Of a DNA stretch of 64,000 nt, positions 1 through 9,076 are shown piece after piece. The stretch's first letter is position 1. Every line of letters begins with the position of its first letter. Location of the stretch: the NCBI GenBank assembly GCA_963675135.1, contig CAVLYN010000075.1, positions 62,001 to 126,000 on the forward strand, given 5' to 3'. A program made the position numbers and the translations under genes. Source of the stretch: Galeopsis tetrahit (taxonomy: Eukaryota > Streptophyta > Magnoliopsida > Lamiales > Lamiaceae). The notes under the pieces are model-generated. The model saw only the letters and a program-made list of their open reading frames with translations. It was not told the origin of the DNA and ran no database searches.

Positions 1-162
1 ATTCTTTAGTGTTCAAAAACTCTATAGTTTATCCCACTATAATGTGGAAAGTGCACTTTCATCGATTCACTCATTCTCTCTTTTTGAAAAGTCTCACGAG
101 TTGCAAAAGATTTACAAATTCACATTCGTTCTAGGGTTGTTATTTTCTATAACTCGTTTATA
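1..162. repeat. Partial E monomer at the left edge
   Basis: The window opens inside an E monomer. It shows TCCCACTATAATGTGGAAAG, the tail AGATTTACAAATTC, CATTCGTTC and GTTATTTTC just before the next monomer start. The first roughly 100 bases of the monomer lie outside the window. Confidence 0.9.
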
Positions 163-163
163 G
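147..163. other. Inverted repeat CTATAA-(5)-TTATAG at the monomer boundary
   Basis: CTATAACTCGTTTATAG has 6-bp arms around CTCGT. In monomers ending in ACTCC the spacer is CTCCT and the arms are unchanged. It is found at every monomer junction as numbered here. Confidence 0.65.
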
Positions 164-207
164 TGCAATTTAACCTCGAAAATACCAAAATGAAGTGTTT
201 TGTAGGA

Positions 208-226
208 TTGCTTGGTGACCAAGCAA
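208..226. other. 19-bp dyad TTGCTTGGTGACCAAGCAA (reference copy, one per monomer)
   Basis: Two perfect 9-bp inverted arms (TTGCTTGGT and ACCAAGCAA) flank a single G, about 45 bp after the monomer start. The same 19 bases occur in almost every monomer of all types. Exceptions I saw: the C2 copies, 6513, 15953/20411, 18572 and 61463. The one-base centre suits a symmetric protein-binding site better than an extruded hairpin. A role like that of a satellite-binding protein box is inference only. Confidence 0.8.
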
Positions 227-234
227 ACTTTACG

Positions 235-256
235 TTTTTTTTATTTTGCGAAAAAT
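235..256. other. T8 tract and adjoining A/T tracts (reference copy)
   Basis: T8 is followed by ATTTTGCGAAAAAT, so three A/T tracts lie within about 20 bp, a pattern associated with intrinsic curvature. The tract length is type-specific: T8 in most monomers, T9 in E and in the F at 4359 and 6715, T7 in B2 and in the F at 18252. Curvature itself is inferred, not measured. Confidence 0.6.
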
Positions 257-293
257 CACATTCTTTAGTGTTCAAAAACTCTATAGTTTATAC

Positions 294-303
294 CATTATA
301 ATG
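294..303. other. 10-bp palindrome CATTATAATG (all types except the E class)
   Basis: A self-complementary decamer, seen in A, B, C, D, F and H monomers. A single T to C change (CACTATAATG) abolishes it in E, Ec and G. With the 19-bp dyad it gives most monomers two symmetric elements about 75 bp apart. Confidence 0.7.
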
Positions 304-427
304 TGTAAATGCACTTTCATCGATTCACTCATTCTCTCTTTTTGAAAAGTCTCACGAGTTGCAAAAGAGTTAACCATTACAAATTCACATTCTTTCTAGG
401 GTTGTTGTTTTCTATAACTCGTTTATA

Positions 428-691
428 GTGCCATTTAACCTCGAAAATACCAAATGAAGTGTTTTGTAGGATTGCTTGGTGACCAAGCAAACTTTACGTT
501 TTTTTTATTTTGCGAAAAATCACATTCTTTAGTGTTCAAAAACTCTATAGTTTATCCCATTATAATGTGTAAATGCACTTTCATCGATTCACTCATTCTC
601 TCTTTTTGAAAAGTCTCACGAGTTGCAAAAGAGTTAACCATGACCAATTCACATTCTTTCTAGGGTTGTTGTTTTCTATAACTCCTTTATA
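428..691. repeat. Type B monomer (264 bp), reference copy
   Basis: The start is GTGCC. One A is lost in CCAAATGAAG, a fixed deletion that distinguishes every B. The rest is T8, GTTCAAAAACTC, TCCCATTATAATG, CACGAG, the long tail CCATGACCAATTC and ACTCC at the end. Because of the deletion, the 60-codon frame found in most other monomers is broken in all B copies. Domain II variants are B2 (T7, 263 bp), B3 (short tail, 257 bp) and B4 (GTTAAAAAACTC, 264 bp). Confidence 0.9.
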
Positions 692-949
692 GTGCCATTT
701 AACCTCGAAAATACCAAAATGAAGTGTTTTGTAGGATTGCTTGGTGACCAAGCAAACTTTACGTTTTTTTTATTTTGCGAAAAATCACATTCTTTAGTGT
801 TCAAAAATTCTATAGTTTATCCCATTATAATGTGTAAATGCACTTTCATCGATTCACTCATTCTCTCTTTTTGAAAAGTCTCACGAGTTGCAAAAGAGTT
901 ACAAATTCACATTCGTTCTAGGGTTGTTGTTTTCTATAACTCGTTTATA
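692..949. repeat. Type C monomer (258 bp), reference copy
   Basis: Diagnostic sites are GTGCC, CCAAAATGAAGTG, T8, GTTCAAAAATTC (the ATTC signature), TCCCATTATAATG, CACGAG, the short tail GAGTTACAAATTC with CATTCGTTC, and ACTCG. The short tail makes it 7 bp shorter than A or D. C is the most widely reused type and occurs in both domains almost unchanged. Confidence 0.9.
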
Positions 950-1214
950 GTGCAATTTAACCTCGAAAATACCAAAATGAATTGTTTTGTAGGATTGCTT
1001 GGTGACCAAGCAAACTTTACGTTTTTTTTATTTTGCGAAAAATCACATTCTTTAGTGTTAAAAAACTCTATAGTTTATCCCATTATAATGTGTAAATGCA
1101 CTTTCATCGATTCACTCATTCTCTCTTTTTGAAAAGTCTCATGAGTTGCAAAAGAGTTAACCATGACCAATTCACATTCTTTCTAGGGTTGTTGTTTTCT
1201 ATAACTCCTTTATA
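950..1214. repeat. Type D monomer (265 bp), reference copy
   Basis: Diagnostic sites are GTGCAATTT, AATGAATTG, T8, GTTAAAAAACTC, TCCCATTATAATG, CATGAG (unique to D), the long tail CCATGACCAATTC and ACTCC. Domain II uses mainly Dc (CACGAG, long tail) and Ds (CACGAG, short tail, 258 bp). Classic D survives there at 38126, 41794, 55924, 59316 and 62450. Confidence 0.9.
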
Positions 1215-1474
1215 GTGCCATTTAACCTCGAAAATACCAAAATGAAGTGTTTTGTAGGATTGCTTGGTGACCAAGCAAACTTTACGTTTTTTTTTATTTT
1301 GCGAAAAATCAAATTCTTTAGTGTTCAAAAACTCTATAGTTTATCCCACTATAATGTGGAAAGTGCACTTTCATCGATTCACTCATTCTCTCTTTTTGAA
1401 AAGTCTCACGAGTTGCAAAAGATTTACAAATTCACATTCGTTCTAGGGTTGTTATTTTCTATAACTCGTTTATA
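1215..1474. repeat. Type E monomer (260 bp), reference copy
   Basis: This is the most divergent class. It has GTGCC, T9, ATCAAATTC, TCCCACTATAATGTGG, then GAAAGTGCACTTTC with one extra base relative to the GTAAATGCAC of other types, the tail AGATTTACAAATTC, CATTCGTTC and here GTTATTTTC. The Ec form of domain II keeps the CACTATAATGTGGAAAG core but has T8 and ATCACATTC (259 bp). Confidence 0.9.
1359..1372. other. 14-bp perfect palindrome GAAAGTGCACTTTC in E-class monomers
   Basis: Present in every E, Ec and G monomer (also at 47-60). Other types read GTAAATGCACTTTC with one base fewer, which breaks the symmetry. Just upstream E has CCAC-TATAAT-GTGG where other types have the 10-bp palindrome CATTATAATG. 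E monomers therefore differ from the rest in local symmetry as well as in single sites. Confidence 0.8.
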
Positions 1475-3051
1475 GTGCAATTTAACCTCGAAAATACCAA
1501 AATGAAGTGTTTTGTAGGATTGCTTGGTGACCAAGCAAACTTTACGTTTTTTTTATTTTGCGAAAAATCACATTCTTTAGTGTTCAAAAACTCTATAGTT
1601 TATACCATTATAATGTGTAAATGCACTTTCATCGATTCACTCATTCTCTCTTTTTGAAAAGTCTCACGAGTTGCAAAAGAGTTAACCATTACAAATTCAC
1701 ATTCTTTCTAGGGTTGTTGTTTTCTATAACTCGTTTATAGTGCCATTTAACCTCGAAAATACCAAATGAAGTGTTTTGTAGGATTGCTTGGTGACCAAGC
1801 AAACTTTACGTTTTTTTTATTTTGCGAAAAATCACATTCTTTAGTGTTCAAAAACTCTATAGTTTATCCCATTATAATGTGTAAATGCACTTTCATCGAT
1901 TCACTCATTCTCTCTTTTTGAAAAGTCTCACGAGTTGCAAAAGAGTTAACCATGACCAATTCACATTCTTTCTAGGGTTGTTGTTTTCTATAACTCCTTT
2001 ATAGTGCCATTTAACCTCGAAAATACCAAAATGAAGTGTTTTGTAGGATTGCTTGGTGACCAAGCAAACTTTACGTTTTTTTTATTTTGCGAAAAATCAC
2101 ATTCTTTAGTGTTCAAAAATTCTATAGTTTATCCCATTATAATGTGTAAATGCACTTTCATCGATTCACTCATTCTCTCTTTTTGAAAAGTCTCACGAGT
2201 TGCAAAAGAGTTACAAATTCACATTCGTTCTAGGGTTGTTGTTTTCTATAACTCGTTTATAGTGCAATTTAACCTCGAAAATACCAAAATGAATTGTTTT
2301 GTAGGATTGCTTGGTGACCAAGCAAACTTTACGTTTTTTTTATTTTGCGAAAAATCACATTCTTTAGTGTTAAAAAACTCTATAGTTTATCCCATTATAA
2401 TGTGTAAATGCACTTTCATCGATTCACTCATTCTCTCTTTTTGAAAAGTCTCATGAGTTGCAAAAGAGTTAACCATGACCAATTCACATTCTTTCTAGGG
2501 TTGTTGTTTTCTATAACTCCTTTATAGTGCCATTTAACCTCGAAAATACCAAAATGAAGTGTTTTGTAGGATTGCTTGGTGACCAAGCAAACTTTACGTT
2601 TTTTTTATTTTGCGAAAAATCACATTCTTTAGTGTTAAAAAACTCTATAGTTTATCCCATTATAATGTGTAAATGCACTTTCATCGATTCACTCATTCTC
2701 TCTTTTTGAAAAGTCTCATGAGTTGCAAAAGAGTTAACCATGACCAATTCACATTCTTTCTAGGGTTGTTGTTTTCTATAACTCCTTTATAGTGCCATTT
2801 AACCTCGAAAATACCAAAATGAAGTGTTTTGTAGGATTGCTTGGTGACCAAGCAAACTTTACGTTTTTTTTTATTTTGCGAAAAATCAAATTCTTTAGTG
2901 TTCACAAACTCTATAGTTTATCCCACTATAATGTGGAAAGTGCACTTTCATCGATTCACTCATTCTCTCTTTTTGAAAAGTCTCACGAGTTGCAAAAGAG
3001 TTACAAATTCACATTCGTTCTAGGGTTGTTGTTTTCTATAACTCGTTTATA
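1475..3051. repeat. Expanded HOR A-B-C-D-D*-E*, 1577 bp
   Basis: Starts are at 1475, 1740, 2004, 2262, 2527 and 2792. The fifth monomer, D* (2527-2791), is a chimera. It begins like E or C (GTGCC, AATGAAG) but has D sites later (GTTAAAAAACTC, CATGAG). The sixth (2792-3051) is an E with the tail GAGTTAC instead of GATTTAC and a private A-to-C change at 2905 (GTTCACAAACTC). It leads into the nine-mer block. Confidence 0.88.
2527..2791. repeat. Chimeric monomer D* (E/C-type 5' part, D-type 3' part)
   Basis: It has GTGCC and AATGAAGTG at the start, T8, then GTTAAAAAACTC and CATGAG. The switch lies between about 2559 and 2630. It sits directly after a normal D and before an E, as expected if an exchange one monomer out of register added a copy. 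Confidence 0.8.
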
Positions 3052-3316
3052 GTGCAATTTAACCTCGAAAATACCAAAATGAATTGTTTTGTAGGATTGC
3101 TTGGTGACCAAGCAAACTTTACGTTTTTTTTATTTTGCGAAAAATCACATTCTTTAGTGTTCAAAAACTCTATAGTTTATCCCATTATAATGTGTAAATG
3201 CACTTTCATCGATTCACTCATTCTCTCTTTTTGAAAAGTCTCACGAGTTGCAAAAGAGTTAACCATTACCAATTCACATTCTTTCTAGGGTTGTTGTTTT
3301 CTATAACTCCTTTATA
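3052..3316. repeat. Type F monomer (265 bp), reference copy
   Basis: It starts like D (GTGCAATTT, AATGAATTG). It then has GTTCAAAAACTC, TCCCATTATAATG, CACGAG and a long tail ending in ACTCC, like B. It therefore looks like a D/B recombinant standing in for an A-B pair. F is rare in domain I but very common in domain II, where its tail is CCATGACC. Confidence 0.82.
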
Positions 3317-4099
3317 GTGCCATTTAACCTCGAAAATACCAAAATGAAGTGTTTTGTAGGATTGCTTGGTGACCAAGCAAACTTTACGTTTTTTTTATTT
3401 TGCGAAAAATCACATTCTTTAGTGTTCAAAAATTCTATAGTTTATCCCATTATAATGTGTAAATGCACTTTCATCGATTCACTCATTCTCTCTTTTTGAA
3501 AAGTCTCACGAGTTGCAAAAGAGTTACAAATTCACATTCGTTCTAGGGTTGTTGTTTTCTATAACTCGTTTATAGTGCAATTTAACCTCGAAAATACCAA
3601 AATGAATTGTTTTGTAGGATTGCTTGGTGACCAAGCAAACTTTACGTTTTTTTTATTTTGCGAAAAATCACATTCTTTAGTGTTAAAAAACTCTATAGTT
3701 TATCCCATTATAATGTGTAAATGCACTTTCATCGATTCACTCATTCTCTCTTTTTGAAAAGTCTCATGAGTTGCAAAAGAGTTAACCATGACCAATTCAC
3801 ATTCTTTCTAGGGTTGTTGTTTTCTATAACTCCTTTATAGTGCCATTTAACCTCGAAAATACCAAAATGAAGTGTTTTGTAGGATTGCTTGGTGACCAAG
3901 CAAACTTTACGTTTTTTTTTATTTTGCGAAAAATCAAATTCTTTAGTGTTCAAAAACTCTATAGTTTATCCCACTATAATGTGGAAAGTGCACTTTCATC
4001 GATTCACTCATTCTCTCTTTTTGAAAAGTCTCACGAGTTGCAAAAGATTTACAAATTCACATTCGTTCTAGGGTTGTTGTTTTCTATAACTCGTTTATA

Positions 4100-4358
4100 G
4101 TGCAATTTAACCTCGAAAATACCAAAATGAAGTGTTTTGTAGGATTGCTTGGTGACCAAGCAAACTTTACGTTTTTTTTATTTTGCGAAAAATCAAATTC
4201 TTTAGTGTTCAAAAACTCTATAGTTTATCCCACTATAATGTGGAAAGTGCACTTTCATCGATTCACTCATTCTCTCTTTTTGAAAAGTCTCACGAGTTGC
4301 AAAAGATTTACAAATTCACATTTGTTCTAGGGTTGTTGTTTTCTATAACTCGTTTATA
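4100..4358. repeat. Type G monomer (259 bp), A/E hybrid
   Basis: It has an A-like start (GTGCAATTT, AATGAAG, T8) joined to an E-like remainder (ATCAAATTC, CACTATAATGTGGAAAG, GATTTAC), with a private CACATTTGTTC. The same hybrid, including CACATTTGTTC, is present 2356 bp away at 6456-6714, so both descend from one event. Confidence 0.85.
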
Positions 4359-5407
4359 GTGCAATTTAACCTCGAAAATACCAAAATGAATTGTTTTGTA
4401 GGATTGCTTGGTGACCAAGCAAACTTTACGTTTTTTTTTATTTTGCGAAAAATCACATTCTTTAGTGTTCAAAAACTCTATAGTTTATCCCATTATAATG
4501 TGTAAATGCACTTTCATCGATTCACTCATTCTCTCTTTTTGAAAAGTCTCACGAGTTGCAAAAGAGTTAACCATGACCAATTCACATTCTTTCTAGGGTT
4601 GTTGTTTTCTATAACTCCTTTATAGTGCCATTTAACCTCGAAAATACCAAAATGAAGTGTTTTGTAGGATTGCTTGGTGACCAAGCAAACTTTACGTTTT
4701 TTTTATTTTGCGAAAAATCACATTCTTTAGTGTTCAAAAATTCTATAGTTTATCCCATTATAATGTGTAAATGCACTTTCATCGATTCACTCATTCTCTC
4801 TTTTTGAAAAGTCTCACGAGTTGCAAAAGAGTTACAAATTCACATTCGTTCTAGGGTTGTTGTTTTCTATAACTCGTTTATAGTGCAATTTAACCTCGAA
4901 AATACCAAAATGAATTGTTTTGTAGGATTGCTTGGTGACCAAGCAAACTTTACGTTTTTTTTATTTTGCGAAAAATCACATTCTTTAGTGTTAAAAAACT
5001 CTATAGTTTATCCCATTATAATGTGTAAATGCACTTTCATCGATTCACTCATTCTCTCTTTTTGAAAAGTCTCATGAGTTGCAAAAGAGTTAACCATGAC
5101 CAATTCACATTCTTTCTAGGGTTGTTGTTTTCTATAACTCCTTTATAGTGCCATTTAACCTCGAAAATACCAAAATGAAGTGTTTTGTAGGATTGCTTGG
5201 TGACCAAGCAAACTTTACGTTTTTTTTTATTTTGCGAAAAATCAAATTCTTTAGTGTTCAAAAACTCTATAGTTTATCCCACTATAATGTGGAAAGTGCA
5301 CTTTCATCGATTCACTCATTCTCTCTTTTTGAAAAGTCTCACGAGTTGCAAAAGAGTTACAAATTCACATTCGTTCTAGGGTTGTTGTTTTCTATAACTC
5401 GTTTATA

Positions 5408-7763
5408 GTGCAATTTAACCTCGAAAATACCAAAATGAATTGTTTTGTAGGATTGCTTGGTGACCAAGCAAACTTTACGTTTTTTTTATTTTGCGAAAAA
5501 TCACATTCTTTAGTGTTCAAAAACTCTATAGTTTATCCCATTATAATGTGTAAATGCACTTTCATCGATTCACTCATTCTCTCTTTTTGAAAAGTCTCAC
5601 GAGTTGCAAAAGAGTTAACCATTACCAATTCACATTCTTTCTAGGGTTGTTGTTTTCTATAACTCCTTTATAGTGCCATTTAACCTCGAAAATACCAAAA
5701 TGAAGTGTTTTGTAGGATTGCTTGGTGACCAAGCAAACTTTACGTTTTTTTTATTTTGCGAAAAATCACATTCTTTAGTGTTCAAAAATTCTATAGTTTA
5801 TCCCATTATAATGTGTAAATGCACTTTCATCGATTCACTCATTCTCTCTTTTTGAAAAGTCTCACGAGTTGCAAAAGAGTTACAAATTCACATTCGTTCT
5901 AGGGTTGTTGTTTTCTATAACTCGTTTATAGTGCAATTTAACCTCGAAAATACCAAAATGAATTGTTTTGTAGGATTGCTTGGTGACCAAGCAAACTTTA
6001 CGTTTTTTTTATTTTGCGAAAAATCACATTCTTTAGTGTTAAAAAACTCTATAGTTTATCCCATTATAATGTGTAAATGCACTTTCATCGATTCACTCAT
6101 TCTCTCTTTTTGAAAAGTCTCATGAGTTGCAAAAGAGTTAACCATGACCAATTCACATTCTTTCTAGGGTTGTTGTTTTCTATAACTCCTTTATAGTGCC
6201 ATTTAACCTCGAAAATACCAAAATGAAGTGTTTTGTAGGATTGCTTGGTGACCAAGCAAACTTTACGTTTTTTTTTATTTTGCGAAAAATCAAATTCTTT
6301 AGTGTTCAAAAACTCTATAGTTTATCCCACTATAATGTGGAAAGTGCACTTTCATCGATTCACTCATTCTCTCTTTTTGAAAAGTCTCACGAGTTGCAAA
6401 AGATTTACAAATTCACATTCGTTCTAGGGTTGTTGTTTTCTATAACTCGTTTATAGTGCAATTTAACCTCGAAAATACCAAAATGAAGTGTTTTGTAGGA
6501 TTGCTTGGTGACTAAGCAAACTTTACGTTTTTTTTATTTTGCGAAAAATCAAATTCTTTAGTGTTCAAAAACTCTATAGTTTATCCCACTATAATGTGGA
6601 AAGTGCACTTTCATCGATTCACTCATTCTCTCTTTTTGAAAAGTCTCACGAGTTGCAAAAGATTTACAAATTCACATTTGTTCTAGGGTTGTTGTTTTCT
6701 ATAACTCGTTTATAGTGCAATTTAACCTCGAAAATACCAAAATGAATTGTTTTGTAGGATTGCTTGGTGACCAAGCAAACTTTACGTTTTTTTTTATTTT
6801 GCGAAAAATCACATTCTTTAGTGTTCAAAAACTCTATAGTTTATCCCATTATAATGTGTAAATGCACTTTCATCGATTCACTCATTCTCTCTTTTTGAAA
6901 AGTCTCACGAGTTGCAAAAGAGTTAACCATGACCAATTCACATTCTTTCTAGGGTTGTTGTTTTCTATAACTCCTTTATAGTGCCATTTAACCTCGAAAA
7001 TACCAAAATGAAGTGTTTTGTAGGATTGCTTGGTGACCAAGCAAACTTTACGTTTTTTTTATTTTGCGAAAAATCACATTCTTTAGTGTTCAAAAATTCT
7101 ATAGTTTATCCCATTATAATGTGTAAATGCACTTTCATCGATTCACTCATTCTCTCTTTTTGAAAAGTCTCACGAGTTGCAAAAGAGTTACAAATTCACA
7201 TTCGTTCTAGGGTTGTTGTTTTCTATAACTCGTTTATAGTGCAATTTAACCTCGAAAATACCAAAATGAATTGTTTTGTAGGATTGCTTGGTGACCAAGC
7301 AAACTTTACGTTTTTTTTATTTTGCGAAAAATCACATTCTTTAGTGTTAAAAAACTCTATAGTTTATCCCATTATAATGTGTAAATGCACTTTCATCGAT
7401 TCACTCATTCTCTCTTTTTGAAAAGTCTCATGAGTTGCAAAAGAGTTAACCATGACCAATTCACATTCTTTCTAGGGTTGTTGTTTTCTATAACTCCTTT
7501 ATAGTGCCATTTAACCTCGAAAATACCAAAATGAAGTGTTTTGTAGGATTGCTTGGTGACCAAGCAAACTTTACGTTTTTTTTTATTTTGCGAAAAATCA
7601 AATTCTTTAGTGTTCAAAAACTCTATAGTTTATCCCACTATAATGTGGAAAGTGCACTTTCATCGATTCACTCATTCTCTCTTTTTGAAAAGTCTCACGA
7701 GTTGCAAAAGATTTACAAATTCACATTCGTTCTAGGGTTGTTATTTTCTATAACTCGTTTATA
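5408..7763. repeat. Nine-monomer HOR F-C-D-E-G-F-C-D-E, 2356 bp, copy 2
   Basis: Every monomer start is exactly 2356 bp after its partner in 3052-5407. Differences seen: C to T at 6513 in the G monomer, which turns GGTGACCAAG into GGTGACTAAG, and the last E (7504), which has the GATTTAC tail and GTTATTTTC. Confidence 0.88.
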
Positions 7764-9076
7764 GTGCAATTTAACCTCGAAAATACCAAAATGAAGTGTT
7801 TTGTAGGATTGCTTGGTGACCAAGCAAACTTTACGTTTTTTTTATTTTGCGAAAAATCACATTCTTTAGTGTTCAAAAACTCTATAGTTTATACCATTAT
7901 AATGTGTAAATGCACTTTCATCGATTCACTCATTCTCTCTTTTTGAAAAGTCTCACGAGTTGCAAAAGAGTTAACCATTACAAATTCACATTCTTTCTAG
8001 GGTTGTTGTTTTCTATAACTCGTTTATAGTGCCATTTAACCTCGAAAATACCAAATGAAGTGTTTTGTAGGATTGCTTGGTGACCAAGCAAACTTTACGT
8101 TTTTTTTATTTTGCGAAAAATCACATTCTTTAGTGTTCAAAAACTCTATAGTTTATCCCATTATAATGTGTAAATGCACTTTCATCGATTCACTCATTCT
8201 CTCTTTTTGAAAAGTCTCACGAGTTGCAAAAGAGTTAACCATGACCAATTCACATTCTTTCTAGGGTTGTTGTTTTCTATAACTCCTTTATAGTGCCATT
8301 TAACCTCGAAAATACCAAAATGAAGTGTTTTGTAGGATTGCTTGGTGACCAAGCAAACTTTACGTTTTTTTTATTTTGCGAAAAATCACATTCTTTAGTG
8401 TTCAAAAATTCTATAGTTTATCCCATTATAATGTGTAAATGCACTTTCATCGATTCACTCATTCTCTCTTTTTGAAAAGTCTCACGAGTTGCAAAAGAGT
8501 TACAAATTCACATTCGTTCTAGGGTTGTTGTTTTCTATAACTCGTTTATAGTGCAATTTAACCTCGAAAATACCAAAATGAATTGTTTTGTAGGATTGCT
8601 TGGTGACCAAGCAAACTTTACGTTTTTTTTATTTTGCGAAAAATCACATTCTTTAGTGTTAAAAAACTCTATAGTTTATCCCATTATAATGTGTAAATGC
8701 ACTTTCATCGATTCACTCATTCTCTCTTTTTGAAAAGTCTCATGAGTTGCAAAAGAGTTAACCATGACCAATTCACATTCTTTCTAGGGTCGTTGTTTTC
8801 TATAACTCCTTTATAGTGCCATTTAACCTCGAAAATACCAAAAATGAAGTGTTTTGTAGGATTGCTTGGTGACCAAGCAAACTTTACGTTTTTTTTTATT
8901 TTGCGAAAAATCAAATTCTTTAGTGTTCAAAAACTCTATAGTTTATCCCACTATAATGTGGAAAGTGCACTTTCATCGATTCACTCATTCTCTCTTTTTG
9001 AAAAGTCTCACGAGTTGCAAAAGATTTACAAATTCACATTCGTTCTAGGGTTGTTATTTTCTATAACTCGTTTATA
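7764..9076. repeat. HOR unit A-B-C-D-E, 1313 bp
   Basis: This is a return to the plain pentamer after the nine-mers. Two private changes: T to C at 8791 (TAGGGTCGTTG) near the end of D, and one extra A in the E start (CCAAAAATGAAG), which gives the additional base. E carries GTTATTTTC. Confidence 0.9.

Larger units (their letters stand above)
163..427. repeat. Type A monomer (265 bp), reference copy
   Basis: Diagnostic sites are GTGCAATTT, CCAAAATGAAGTG, T8, ATCACATTC, GTTCAAAAACTC, TATACCATTATAATG (ATACC is the A signature), GTGTAAATGC, CACGAG, the long tail GTTAACCATTACAAATTC with CATTCTTTC, and ACTCG before the next start. It is the first monomer of the pentamer. Domain II counterparts are A2 (CCATTACCAATTC), Ae (TGTAGAATTG with long tail) and H (TGTAGAATTG with short tail). 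Confidence 0.9.
163..1474. repeat. HOR unit A-B-C-D-E, 1312 bp
   Basis: This is the first complete pentamer; the monomer starts are 163, 428, 692, 950 and 1215. Its E carries the GTTATTTTC variant, as does the partial E to its left. Confidence 0.93.
3052..5407. repeat. Nine-monomer HOR F-C-D-E-G-F-C-D-E, 2356 bp, copy 1
   Basis: Starts are at 3052, 3317, 3575, 3840, 4100, 4359, 4625, 4883 and 5148. F (3052) replaces A-B: it has GTGCAATTT, AATGAATTG, GTTCAAAAACTC and the long tail CCATTACCAATTC. The second F (4359) has T9 and CCATGACC. The last E (5148) ends with GAGTTAC. This copy is followed directly by a second one of identical length and monomer order. Confidence 0.88.

Noticed and set aside
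131..139. Telomere-like TAGGGTT in CTAGGGTTG, once per monomer
   Set aside because: It is a single 7-mer matching the plant-type telomere unit, not in tandem, and can occur by chance. It is no evidence for a subtelomeric location.
208..242. Intrinsic terminator: dyad followed by T8
   Set aside because: The arms leave only a one-base loop, the stem is separated from the T tract by eight bases, and the context is eukaryotic satellite without genes. A run of T could stop RNA polymerase III, but no promoter was noticed.
163..345. 60-aa to 86-aa open frames on the plus strand in nearly every monomer
   Set aside because: They start at GTG or ATG inside the repeat, resemble no family I know, and are frameshifted in all B monomers. 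Frame is not kept between monomers, and differences between copies look neutral. They are translations of satellite DNA.
1116..1328. 70-aa minus-strand open frame across D-to-E junctions
   Set aside because: It exists only where a CATGAG D is followed by an E, so it is a by-product of those two monomers. No codon-level signal or known domain.
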